Shown here in pieces: positions 44,601 through 53,124 of a stretch of 64,000 bases of DNA. Within the stretch, counting starts at the first letter, position 1. Each line of letters begins with the position of its first letter. The stretch is from NCBI GenBank assembly GCA_024734495.1, contig JALMQS010000075.1:4510832-4574831 (forward strand), written 5' to 3'. The notes under the pieces were generated by a model. It searched no databases. It worked only from the letters and a program-made list of their open reading frames with translations, and had not been told where the DNA came from. The stretch comes from Forficula auricularia. Taxonomy: Eukaryota > Arthropoda > Insecta > Dermaptera > Forficulidae. Made by a program: the position numbers and the translations under genes.

Positions 44601-47189
44601 AAATTTCAAAAATTCCTAAGAAAACCCATATGGTGAACCAACTACCTTAATAATTAATTTGTTTTGTATATTTATTTAAGATTCTTTAGCCTTTCCACTT
44701 GGGGGCTTAGGCTTGTACAGATTGGTTATCATTAACATTTAACATTTGAATTGAAATTTTCTTTTTGCCGAGAGTAGCAGAATTTTTATAAATTGAAGAA
44801 GACAATTTATTTATTTATTAATTGTGTCTTCTGCTGTAATTATAAATTTTTAATATATTTATAAGGAGACTATAGTTTCGAGAGCTTTTCCCTCTTTATC
44901 AGTCTATTACAATAAAGCTAATAAAATTTTCCAATTCTTTTCATTTCAGAATGTCTCTGGCTTTAATTTTTCCAAGGACCTAAATAAAATGATCAAGGAC
45001 ACGATCCTTTCAGGAGATTTACGTAATCAATTTCAGACATATTTAATTAATGGCAATATTGAATTGGGAATTAAATTTTCTCCTCACATTATACAAGTGA
45101 GTATTTTTTAAATATACATTTAATAAATATTTTAACTAATTCTATTTCATATTAAAATAATTTTTATTTTTAATTTTTCAAGGAAACTATTTGGCCATTT
45201 AGTACAACGATGATATTCTCTTTCTCTCCTCCACCAGTATTGGCAAATTCTCTTCAAAAGGTAAATTCCTATATTATTTAACTCAACAAACTTTTTGGAT
45301 TTATTTGTTTAAATGTGTTATTTAATTTCAATTCTTTTAAATTTTAGTTTGAAGAATTCTATGAAGGACAGTTTAGTGGCAGAAAAATCACATGGCTGCA
45401 TCATTTATCTCAAGGTATATTTATTTTTTGTTTTATAACATAGGTATATTATATTTTTTGATTATTATTAATAATTTTTTCCTTCTATTTTTAGATCGAC
45501 TCAGACTTACATATCCGGAAAAACCCTATTTCATTACAATGCCTACTTTTCATATGGCAATATTTATTCTGTTTAATAAAGTAGATTCTTTAACGGGCAA
45601 GAATATTTTGGATAAAACAGGACTTGATTCTGAACAATTTTCGAAACATGCTGCAAACCTGGTTAAATACAAACTACTCAAATCGAACACTCCGGTAATT
45701 TCATGTTTTATTTACATATATGTATACATAATAACAGTGGCGTGCGCTCCATGGATGCTGTGGATGCGGCGTATCCCTAAAATTTCAGACCGTGTCAAGA
45801 CCATTTACATACCGTGTCATATATAAATCTCGTGTAGCTTTATTTCGCTAAGGTTTAATTTAGAATTTATGGAACATTTAAACGTTAGAATATGAAAACA
45901 ATTTTCCAGATTTAATATTTGAATCACTTCAGCTATCTTAATTGAAAATACTTTTATAAAGAAGTTAAAATCTACACTCAAACACAAACTCCTGACTTTC
46001 ATTTAAAATCTAAAAATAATTCATCGTAAGTTATTTACTAAAATATGTTTTAGCAGAAAGAAGTATTTAATTCAATTAGTTTGCACTTTCAACAATTAAA
46101 ACAATCACCAGAGTAGTCGAAATGAGGATAGTAGACTATCCGCTAGGTCTTTAATATCAAGTGAAAAAACACTCTGGAATGTCACAGAACATTGTCGGAA
46201 AATTATTAAATTATTAATTATTTATTTAATTACTATATTTGATCATTATTGTTTGATAATTAAGTTAAATAATTGTTAAAAATATTTTTTTTAAATATAA
46301 TTGATTTAATATTGTGTTTATTTGATGTCCTATAAAAAATACTTCTTATGAAAGAGTTTTTTTTTGTAAATTTAGTCTATGTAAAGAAGAATATAGGTTT
46401 TCATTAAAAAAAACAGAACTTGGCCATGAAATACCAACCCTTGAAAGCTTGTTGTAGGTCGACAAACAATAGCGTAGTTTAGTTTCCCCCTTGATATAAA
46501 TAAACTTTTATTTGAAAGTGTTTTTTCATATAATGCACTGTTTTTGAGTTATAAGACTGTCTCAAGATAAAAAAAAACTCACCCGGTATATATTACATTA
46601 GAAAATAGAAAAATTATTTTCTTTGGATTAAGGCCTCATTTGTATTCTCGATTGAGAAAAGTACAATTTAAGAACCACTTGGCATTAAACACTCGACATA
46701 TATATGTATATATAATTTTTATAAATTTAATGACTAAATAAAAATTAAATTTCTTCCGTAGACTATTTCGGCTGAAACGATATTATCTCTAAATATGGAA
46801 TTTAGTTATAATAAGACAAGGTTTACAATGACTTGTCCTGTAAGTCAAAATGCTGCTCCAAAAAACTTAAAACTAGCCCAGGGCAATGTTGAAGGAGAAA
46901 GGAAAAACTACATAAGATGTATGATTGTCCGGATTATGAAAGCACAAAGAACCCTTAGAAGAAATGATCTTGTCCAGGAGGTGAGTTCAAATCTGCTCAA
47001 TTTATTTTTCTTAACATTACTTATAAATTAATATAAACTAATGATATTTTGATATTTTAGGTTCTTTCTCAACCAAACTTGCGCTTCCGACCGGAGATCA
47101 GCTTAATTAAAAATTGTATTGATTATTTAATTGACAATGAATATATTGACCCTAATCCGAATTCGGACGAATTGAATTATATTCCATAA
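32637..47189 (+). CDS. Cul2: Cullin-2-like ubiquitin ligase scaffold, 13 coding exons
   Basis: Exons: 32637-32791, 35051-35251, 37715-37818, 37896-38080, 41996-42163, 42242-42656, 42728-42943, 44950-45096, 45183-45260, 45348-45414, 45495-45694, 46762-46980, 47061-47189. All junctions are GT-AG and the phases agree, except for one extra base in the A-run near 42146-42149 that puts a TGA in exon 5. Without it the product is about 760 aa, close to human CUL2 (745). Cullins scaffold RING ligases: the N-terminal repeats bind adaptor and substrate receptor (Elongin B/C with VHL-type receptors for Cul2), and the C-terminus binds Rbx1 and is neddylated. Diagnostic segments: FDEYWGRI near the start, FYQDEFEKPFL in exon 5, FSGRKITWLHHLS in exon 10, VRIMKAQRTLR with the probable neddylated Lys in exon 12, and a C-terminal winged-helix ending NYIP. 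The usual AKRL of the cullin domain reads AIRL (exon 7), and divergence overall is high. The start ATG follows an acceptor at 32617; an AATAAA near 47343 can serve 3' processing. The frameshift may be an assembly error. Confidence 0.85.
32941..33185. mobile_element. MITE with ~90-bp inverted arms (cullin intron 1)
   Basis: GTTAAATAATGTAATCAATAAT and neighbours at 32979-33035 are mirrored at 33090-33145. The outer ends AGTTTTAAAGCAATTTGAG / CTCAAATTGATTTAAGG are also complementary. Non-coding. Confidence 0.6.
33343..33722. mobile_element. Foldback element with GC-rich tRNA-like core (intron 1)
   Basis: The ends AATTAACCCGAAGGTTTT / AAACCTTCGGGTTAATT are inverted, and the inner flanks are imperfectly complementary over ~100 bp. 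The core at about 33485-33575 is GC-rich with a G-run and contains GGTTCAACTCC (33529-33539), a match to the tRNA B-box/T-arm. This looks like a fragment of tRNA-derived sequence trapped in a foldback element; no intact tRNA can be folded by eye. Confidence 0.5.
33776..34944. mobile_element. Foldback element, ~400-bp inverted arms (intron 1)
   Basis: Begins ACCGGGTGAGTTTTTATATCTTGAG and ends with its complement (CTCAAGATAAAAAAACTCACCCGGT). The arms stay alignable for roughly 400 bp each and include AACTCAAAAACAATGCATTATATGA. No ORF. A single arm of the same family is at 46150-46597. Confidence 0.75.
35252..36579. other. Cullin intron 2, left part, unassigned
   Basis: Non-coding. Contains direct imperfect repeats of ~110 bp at about 35830-36180 (three rounds of ATTCTCAT-TAA ... 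GAGGAATAAnAATTCTAC ... ATGGAGGAATCGACTTAAAATCAAAAA) and a G16-type run at about 36426-36441. No transposon family recognised. Confidence 0.5.
36580..37295. mobile_element. ACCGACTTCAAAAAAGGAGGAGG-type repeat with inverted arms (intron 2)
   Basis: The motif ACCGACTTCAAAAAAGGAGG at 36593-36613 is a widely dispersed insect repeat motif. Downstream, 36960-37085 and 37170-37290 are inverted copies (AAACCGATTTCAAAAAATT ... / ... TTTTTTGAAGTCGGTTT) around a core with GTACCCTTGGCGGGTACGCTC. Non-coding; a MITE or SINE-like origin is likely. Confidence 0.6.
37296..37714. other. Cullin intron 2, right end
   Basis: AT-rich intron sequence with an 18-base C run followed by CACACCCACACACC (37633-37660) and a polypyrimidine/AG at 37713-37714 preceding exon 3. 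Confidence 0.5.
38133..38285. mobile_element. MITE with AATAAAGTAAAGGGTGT ends (intron 4)
   Basis: Left end TAATAAAGTAAAGGGTGTATAG and right end CTACACACCCTTTACTTTATTAAT are inverted. The core holds CTGATGATGGACTAATAATCCGAAATA (38182-38208), the same stem motif as PLE tails. A double, palindromic version is at 51601-51798 and a 37-bp end fragment at 19808-19844. Confidence 0.65.
38590..39345 (-). pseudogene. CR1/Jockey-like LINE reverse transcriptase fragment (intron 4)
   Basis: The minus-strand frame 39198-38596 contains RT motifs DRQCGFRQSRSTGDIL, VALDISKAFDMVWH (motif A, catalytic Asp), NAGVHQGSVISPTLFLIYIND (motif B) and a damaged motif C reading YADY rather than YADD. Upstream codons to about 39345 continue the RT fingers (KKKGDSS, NYRSIAI) in the same strand. 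Endonuclease and C-terminus are missing. Same family as 43200-44520, which sits in the opposite orientation in intron 7. Confidence 0.85.
39346..39740 (+). mobile_element. LINE tail fragment and unassigned intron sequence
   Basis: AAGCAGGTCGAGTAATAAAGATTTATTTATTT at 39590-39622 is the same 3' tail as at 24275-24310. The rest of the stretch shows no recognisable feature. Confidence 0.5.
39741..40233 (+). pseudogene. Jockey LINE, 3' end with poly(A) (intron 4)
   Basis: The frame 39762-40124 gives the C-terminal part of a Jockey-clade RT protein: KPIWLYGCQIWGTASESNL, then LRGITNAPWYITNETLHKDL, a segment conserved in Jockey and X-element relatives. A 3' UTR of about 90 bp ends in an 18-19-base A-run (40216-40233). 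Severely 5' truncated, as usual for LINE copies; inserted in the same direction as the cullin gene. Confidence 0.88.
40575..41730. mobile_element. Dispersed repeat Y inserted in a PLE-like repeat (intron 4)
   Basis: Repeat Y runs from AAGCTGACGTGTTCTGATGTG (about 40625) to ACCATACCCTGTATGGTAAAG (about 41567). It includes four ~120-bp tandem units (40745-41215, each with CACTGATTATGTATAC and a C-run) and a conserved 3' module. It is flanked by a ~43-bp direct repeat, TTTATAACTGGAATAGTAGG etc., at 40576-40618 and 41578-41620. The right flank continues into CTGAGGAAGTG ... GACGAAACGAC (41648-41676) and an inverted copy of the 43-mer part (41690-41735). Other Y copies: 50034-50708 and 58541-58851 plus 63485-63745. 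No coding capacity. Confidence 0.7.
42944..44520 (+). pseudogene. CR1/Jockey-like LINE with internal deletion (intron 7)
   Basis: Readable in three frames from about 43200: NRKRAFFSLFKTINRNF, then IIKKAIKKLKSDSAADPDNIPPILIKKC, then KIARVTPIPKKGDSSQISNYRPIAIICVLSKIIE and DRQCGFRQNRS. After that the sequence jumps past RT motifs A-C to the region downstream of motif C (LNKWGSQNLVSFNANKT) and LSMLGVSAASDLSWNEHI. The last part (about 44280-44510) resembles the LEYGSHLWRGAS ... RYYHGRCSDEI C-terminus. The RT active site is gone. Confidence 0.85.
44521..44650. mobile_element. Fragment of TTAA MITE family 1 (intron 7)
   Basis: TTTAATATCTCCGGAACTAG ... AACCAACTACCTTAA matches the right end of the copy ending at 29902, including its TTAA. 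The left part is missing; it joins the LINE remnant directly. Confidence 0.6.
44745..44940 (-). repeat. CTGANGA-type palindromic repeat fragment (intron 7)
   Basis: Contains a loose AGCAGAA ... CTTCTGCTG hairpin (44780-44836). On the complement of 44874-44902 it has CTGATAAAGAGGGAAAAGCTCTCGAAAC, a 4-bp AGAG/CTCT stem framed by CTGATAA and GAAAC. Same family as 24620-24790 and 57490-57770. Confidence 0.5.
46100..46598. mobile_element. Single arm of the long-arm foldback family (intron 11)
   Basis: AACTCAAAAACAGTGCATTATATG-type sequence and the end CACCCGGTAT match the right arm of 33776-34944. Only one arm plus part of the core (ACTCTGGAATGTCACAGAACATT) is present. Confidence 0.65.
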
Positions 47190-47535
47190 AGCATATACTG
47201 TTGAAATTTCTTTTTCAACACAGATGTATCATATTTTTTATTAAAACATCAAAGATGTTGAAATGTTATTATAATGATTGTTATACTCTTATGTTGATTT
47301 TATACTAAAAATTCTATAGTTAATTTAAATGTATATTTTCATATAATAAATTATCGTTAAACTACATATAAGACGCATTAAACATTTTTTTCTAGTAAGG
47401 TTTTACTTTAACTTTTAAGGAGATAGGTGTTGGTTCAAGGTGTAACATTTTTTAATAATAAAAAATTAGATAAAATTACGAGGTGGGTTTCACATAAAAA
47501 TAAAATAAAACAAAAATGACTTTTGATTTCGTTAT
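47190..47535. other. Cullin 3' flank
   Basis: 3' UTR with AATAAA near 47343, then AT-rich sequence. Nothing else seen. Confidence 0.45.
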
Positions 47536-48030
47536 ATTTCGGGTTGACAGCCAATCATCAGGAGTTAGGAAACTGGTTATTATTGGAAGCAGAATGATTA
47601 GATTCATGTAAGCGAATGGCGAAGGCTGAGGTGGATTCGAAATTAATAATATTGCATCTGTTAAGACGATTAAGGGCTCTTACATCCTCAGAGTAACGTG
47701 TTTTGAATGAATGACCAGTCTGGCCTATATAAAAAGCGTCACAATCGTGACAATTCAATTTATACACTCTTGATTTATTGTTAATTAATTGGGAGCCTAA
47801 ATTGTTGTTATATAAGCAAGATTGATTCCATATGATCTAAGAGTACAAGCTAATGAAGATGTCAAGTGATTAGAAATGATGGTGATTCTTCTGAATATTT
47901 GTTCAGTTTCAGATTGTAATGAGTGTATGTGTGAAATAATGAATTTACGTTTAATTTTATTATAAATTTTGTTAATATTTGAAATATTATAACCATCATT
48001 CAGGGCTATATTCTAAATAATGTGAGGTGA
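47536..48030 (-). pseudogene. Penelope-like element fragment, second family
   Basis: The minus-strand frame 47767-47558 reads YKLNCHDCDAFYIGQTGHSFKTRYSE, the GIY-YIG module with its CxxC pair, then an H-E-S-N-H segment. The tail on the minus strand is CTGATGATTGGCTGTCAACCCGAAAT (complement of 47535-47561). Sequence differs clearly from the PLE at 26256-29332. RT is absent, apart from possible diverged traces up to ~48030. Confidence 0.8.
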
Positions 48031-48475
48031 GGCGCCCTGTATAATATGGAGTCAATTTTTCGGCGTAAATTAAATAGTTCCGGTCTGTCTAAACTACCAC
48101 TAAAATATCAACTTTTCATGAATTGAGAGCACTAATTTATTTAAGTTTAATTAGGCTTATGTTTTGGACCATTTTTAACACAAATTATTTTTTATCTCGA
48201 AAACCGATAGAGATAGGTATAAGACAATATTAGCAAAAAAGTATTTTAATAAAAGGGCGGTTCTAAAAACGTGTTAATATACGGGGTGTTCCATTAAAAA
48301 AAATAAAGTAGCTACGACTTTTCGATGGAATCTGAAACATCTCTATGCTGAAAATATTTTAGATCGATAGAATAGGTTAGAAAATGTAAGGTGCTAAATT
48401 TTCAGAAAAATCCTCCGTTTTGTTTTCCATAAACGTCTAACGTGCCATCGACCGTGAATCACCCTGTATAGGCAA
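48031..48475. mobile_element. Repeat X, ends CACCCTGTATA, copy 1
   Basis: About 440 bp from GCGCCCTGTATAATATGGAG to GTGAATCACCCTGTATA. A second copy lies at 51512-52167, interrupted by a MITE. CCCTGTATA ends in inverted orientation suggest a DNA-transposon-derived MITE. No coding. Confidence 0.65.
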
Positions 48476-50033
48476 CTTTTGCGACCACCTTTTTTAGTGC
48501 CTAATTTAAATATTGCATCCAATGGTGCATTTATAGTTTGTCTCAATACAAATTATTTATTTATGTTTATTAATTTATTAAAACCACCTAAGGGCGGCAA
48601 ATTGGAGAGGGCCCAGGCGGCAAAAGTTCTAGGTATGCCACTGAATGATCTATTAGTGGAATTTAAAATAATGAAAAAAACAATTATTTTTATTAAAAGA
48701 AAAATGAAAAAAACGTAATTATACATTTTTATTCAAACAATCATCTGTGAATAATTATCTCAATTTACAAAACACCCAAAAAAACAACTTGTCAACCCAA
48801 AAACCCCCTTGCTCGTTTCATATAATAAGATTTGTACTGTTTATTGGTAAACTGAGGAGTCCGTGAATTATTAAATAGAAAGTAGCAAATTTAGTAGGGT
48901 TTCTCTGAATGACAACCAGTGTCCGTGAAAGTAGGGTTTCTTAATATTTGGTCATGTTTTTACTCGTTTACTTTAGAGATTTACATTTTCATCCTCATCA
49001 TCCTGTGATTCGTTAATCAATCCCTATTTGAATAAAAGACCGATAACTATTGAAAAAACCTCCCTCCCCCTTTTCACCCCCCTCCCCATTCCCCTAATGT
49101 TTCTTTTTTTATGTTTCCAAACCAAAATTGCTCAATTCTTTCGGTCTTTTTTCTACTTTTATTTTATTTTTCTATTCAAAGGCTTATAAGTGAGAGATAC
49201 TGTTTTTTTTTTAATTTTATTTCTGTTTTTATTTTATTGCCCGGGATTTTTTTTTTTTACTCTCTCATTCTCGTCGTGCTTTCGTTTCCCGAATAGCCAT
49301 CTTAATTACTTCTCTTTTGTTCAAAGTGAATAAAAAATAAAAAAACGGAACCCCTCCCCCCCCTATATGGCTATCATCATGATCCTTTTTTCCCTCTTTT
49401 TTTACTTCTTTCGTCTCTTAGTCAACTTTTAAGCTAAATCCACTTGGGGTCTCTGCGTTCGTCACGAGTTTAAATGCAATTCCAAAAACCCCTCTCGTTC
49501 TCTGTAGCAGGATTAAGTTGGATCTTGACCGAAACTTCGCTCTACTATTCAGACTGATTAAAATATAATTGTTTAAATGGCCGACAATCGACCCTTCAAT
49601 TCTACACTTCATATAAAACCTAGGGTGTGTCAAATAAACGCTATCTTTAATTTAATTCGGAGTTTGGAGAGAAAAAAATCGTCTGTTCTATAAAAGGGGC
49701 ATAAGAGCAATAATCATTTTATAAGGAGAAACCAATAAGATTGTCCTCTGCTTGATGCAAATAATTCGATTGTTGAGTGACCAGCCTACTATTACAAAAA
49801 TAGGAATTTGGCTACAACTAATAGGGACCGTGAGTGATGACTTTAGCGCCAACTAGGGACCAAAATGTAAACATAATAGGGGTAGTTGTTAAAGGTTTAT
49901 ATGTAATTTTTTGTTTACTATTATTATTATTATTTATTTGTTTAAAAATATATATTTAACATTTCCAGGTTAAATAAATAAAAACAATAATATATGTATT
50001 AGCCACAATTCCCCCAAATTATTTGAACAAATA
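48476..50033. other. No gene recognised
   Basis: Mixed AT-rich and pyrimidine-rich sequence (C- and T-runs at 49055-49100 and 49355-49400). A stretch at 48590-48650 reads like a degraded coding repeat (GGGCGGCAAATTGGAGAGGG) but matches nothing I can name. A GCGCCAACTAGGGACC stretch near 49850 is also unassigned. Confidence 0.4.
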
Positions 50034-50708
50034 GACTTGGTAAATGGCCAAGATTTTCATTATTTTGACCCCCCCCCCTCCCTCCGTTTCGGGTGGTTAG
50101 TTTTTGCATTTTTAGGCTTCTGAAGACCCACTGATTATGTATAGAAAATTTGGTTGAGTTTGGTAAATGGCAAAGATTTTCATTTTTTGACCCTCAGCCC
50201 ACCCCCACCCATTTCGGGCGGTTAGTTTTTGCATTTTTAGACTTCTGGGGGTCCACTGATTATGTATACAAAATTTGGTTGAGTTTGCTCAATTGACCTA
50301 GATTTTTAATTTTTAACCCCCCCCCCTTCCACCCTCCCACCTTAATTTTTGGTCGATATGCACCAAAATCTAATCAGCTCTTAATCACAATGGACCAAAA
50401 CTACCTGTGAAATTTGGTTTCGATATTCACATTAGTTTTTGAGCTAGCTCCTCCACAAAATTTGGTAACGCGCAGACTAACAGACTAACAGACATTTTGA
50501 CAAAAACATTATTATCCCGAAAAATATAATTTTTTCGATATTCACTTTTAGAGCCTTTTTGTAGAGCGCGAAATGTCATGGTTTCGCTCAATTTTTTTAA
50601 TCGAAATAGTTTCAGCCGTTTTTGAGATATTTCGAAAAGAAGAAGGAAAAAACCACTTTTTTCATGCACGATTACAATACTTGACCATACCCTGTATGGT
50701 AAAGTAAA
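50034..50708 (+). mobile_element. Repeat Y, 5'-truncated copy
   Basis: Starts in the tandem CACTGATTATGTATA units (two full ones, at about 50114 and 50238, each with a C-run) and runs to the common terminus ACCATACCCTGTATGGTAAAG (50686-50706). By eye it is over 85% similar to 40745-41570. Confidence 0.7.
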
Positions 50709-51889
50709 AAATAATTTGTGTTAACTATGGTCCAAAACATGGCCCTAATTAAGCTTGTATAAATTAGTGCTCTCAATTCATGAAAAGTTGTTATTTTGGT
50801 GGTAGTTTATACAAACACGAAGTATTTAATTTACTATGGTACGTCGAAAAATCGACTCCATATTATACAGGGCGTGCTAAGATTACTCTTGTTCCCGTTA
50901 TTCATAAAAGGGGTCAAAAGTTCATTTTTTAAAATTGAAAGACGAAGAAAAATGCTTTAAGACGATATATCATGTCCCTATACCTAAAACATCAAGTTTT
51001 CTTAATAAAACCACTTTTTCGAGAAAAATTGCATTTTAATTAATTTAATTTTAACTAACCATAGCAATACCAAGCTTATGACAGTAACTTATAAACAGTT
51101 TATTGACGATGGTGAAAAAAATCTCCCAAAATGATCGCAAATATTGATTATTCAAGAAGTTCTTATGAAATTATTTATTTTTTCACTATGAGAACAACTT
51201 AGTTTGAATAATCAATATTTGCGATCATTTTGTGAGATTTTTTGAACATCGTCTATAAACTGTTTATAAGTTACTGTCATAAGCTTGGTATTGCCATGGT
51301 TAGTTAGAATTAAATTAATTAAAATGTAATTTTTCTCGAAAAGCGGTTTTATTAAGAAAACTTGATGTTTTAGGTATAGGAACATGATATTTCGTCTTAA
51401 AGCATTTTTCTTCGTCTTTCAATTTATTGAGTAATATACAGGGGGTCTCATTTGAAAAAACGAACTTTTGACCTCTTTTATGAATAACGGAAATAATAGG
51501 AATCTTAGCACGCCCTGTATAATATGGAGTCGATTTTTCGACGTAAATTAAATACTTCGGGTTTGTATAAACTACACCAACAACAACTTTTCATGAAATA
51601 AAAGTGTGTAGTTTCACAGTGAATGAAATAAAACTCAAGAGAGGTTTATACTAAACTCAATATATTTCGGATTATTAGTCCATCATCAGTTTTTAACCTG
51701 TAAACTCCTGATGATGGACTAATAATCCGAAATATATTGAGTTTTATAAACCTCTTTAGTTTTTATTTCATTCACTGTGAAACTACACACCTTTACTCCT
51801 ATTAACTAACTTTTCATGAATTGAGAGCACTAATTTATACAAGCTTAATTAGGGCCATGTTTTGGACCATATTAACACAAATTATTTTT
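50709..51889. mobile_element. Foldback element with ~450-bp arms
   Basis: The left arm from AAATAATTTGTGTTAACTATGG and the right arm ending CATATTAACACAAATTATTTTTTA are inverted copies. They meet around 51175 and include AAGCTTATGACAGTAACTTATAAAC (left ~51073, right complement ~51280). CCCTGTATA-type motifs inside (50868, 51508) link it to repeat X. The right arm is interrupted by the palindrome at 51601-51798. Confidence 0.75.
51601..51798. mobile_element. Palindromic MITE nested in the foldback arm
   Basis: An almost perfect palindrome: GTGTGTAGTTTCACAGTGAATG at the left mirrors CATTCACTGTGAAACTACACAC at the right, centred near 51695. Each half carries CTGATGATGGACTAATAATCCGAAATA. It is the doubled form of the MITE at 38133-38285. 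The host arm resumes after it (CTTTTCATGAA duplicated on both sides). Confidence 0.8.
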
Positions 51890-52167
51890 TATCTCGAAAA
51901 CCAAAAGAGATTAGGTAATAGGACAATATTAACAAAAAAGTATTTTAATAAAATGGCGGTTCTAAAAATATGTTAATATACGGGGTGTTCCATTTAAAAA
52001 AATAAAGTTGCTACGACTTTTCGATGGAAGCCGAAACGTCGCAATGCTGAAAATATTTTAGATCGATAGAATAGGTAAGTTACTTATAAGGTGCTAAATT
52101 TTCAGAAAAATCCTGCCTTCCGTTTTCTAAACGTCTAACGTGTCATCGACCGTGAATCACCCTGTAT

Positions 52168-52832
52168 TTAGTATATATGCCCCCCCCCCGATACCCCCCC
52201 CCCCCCGAACCACCCTCCCCCTAAAACACCGCACTTCGGACCCCCGCCACACCCCACCTCCTGCACCTCCACCCCCACCCCAACTCCCTCGCCTGGCCCC
52301 ACACTACTGGACCACACCTCCTGCACCCCCAGCCCCACTCCCTCACCCAGTTTTAATCAGAATTTTAAATTAAAAATAATATTAATATATAACTTTTATC
52401 TGAAACAAAAGTTGCCGAGCTGTTGTTTTATAGCTACTTATAATAATAAAAAAATAATCGTATAGGATCTGAAATAAAAAACAAAATTAAATAAGATTTG
52501 TTTCCAAGTTAATTAAAAAAAAGCAACTTAAACCACTTTATTTGTAAACCCACCTGTTTTGTTATGAAACCACCTGTAATGTTATGATTTAGACACCATT
52601 TAATTAAACAAAAAAATTCCTAATTTTAATATAATATAAATATATAATAATATTTGTTTTAGCCTATTCGTAGATTTTAAAATTAAAAAACCAATTAATA
52701 AATAAAAGATAATTAAAAAAAATGTAAACAAAAATTTTTATTGATATTTTCATCTGTCAATAATTACTTTAATTAAGAAAAAGATCAATTAAGATGAAAT
52801 TTGTCGAGGTCCAGACCTAGCCAAATCGTTAC
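52168..52832 (-). mobile_element. Non-autonomous Helitron-like repeat Z, reversed copy with C-rich minisatellite
   Basis: 52168-52345 is a C-rich tract (e.g. CCTCCACCCCCACCCC units). 52430-52832 is the reverse complement of 55965-56360 (shared AATCGTATAGGATCTGAAATAAAA, AAATTTGTCGA ... GACCTAG). Read in reverse, the order is unique sequence then G-rich minisatellite, as in the forward copy at 55960-56720. The hairpin end itself is missing here. Confidence 0.65.
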
Positions 52833-53107
52833 CATATATGGGTGAGGGGCGGGGGGAGGGTTGAGGTGACGGTGGGGGAGATGTGTGGGGTGCGGTGGTG
52901 AAGGAGTTACGGTGGGGCGAGGGAACTGTTTCGAGGGTGGGGGCGGGATGGGAGTGGGGTGAGGGTGTAGGCGGGGGTGGATGTGAGGTGGAGGGTGCAG
53001 GAGGTGGGATGAAGTGGTGCGGGTCCCGTTGAGGGGGTCCGGCGATTAATATATAGCTTTTAACTGAAGCAAAAAGTTACCGAGCATCGCTCGGTGGCCA
53101 GGTACTA
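52833..53107 (+). mobile_element. Repeat Z 3' end: G-rich minisatellite and hairpin terminus
   Basis: G-rich GGTGGGG/GGGTGAGGG units at 52842-53035 are followed by TTAACTGAAGCAAAAAGTTACCG and the hairpin ACCGAGCATCGCTCGGT (53079-53095), then GGCCAGGTACT and an AT repeat. Stem-loop-then-short-tail ends like this are typical of Helitron 3' termini, but the canonical CTRR is not evident. Confidence 0.6.
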
Positions 53108-53124
53108 TATATATATTTATATAT

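Noticed and set aside
52140..52373. Proline-rich protein in the C-rich tract
   Set aside because: Low-complexity translation of a minisatellite belonging to repeat Z; no start or conserved motif.
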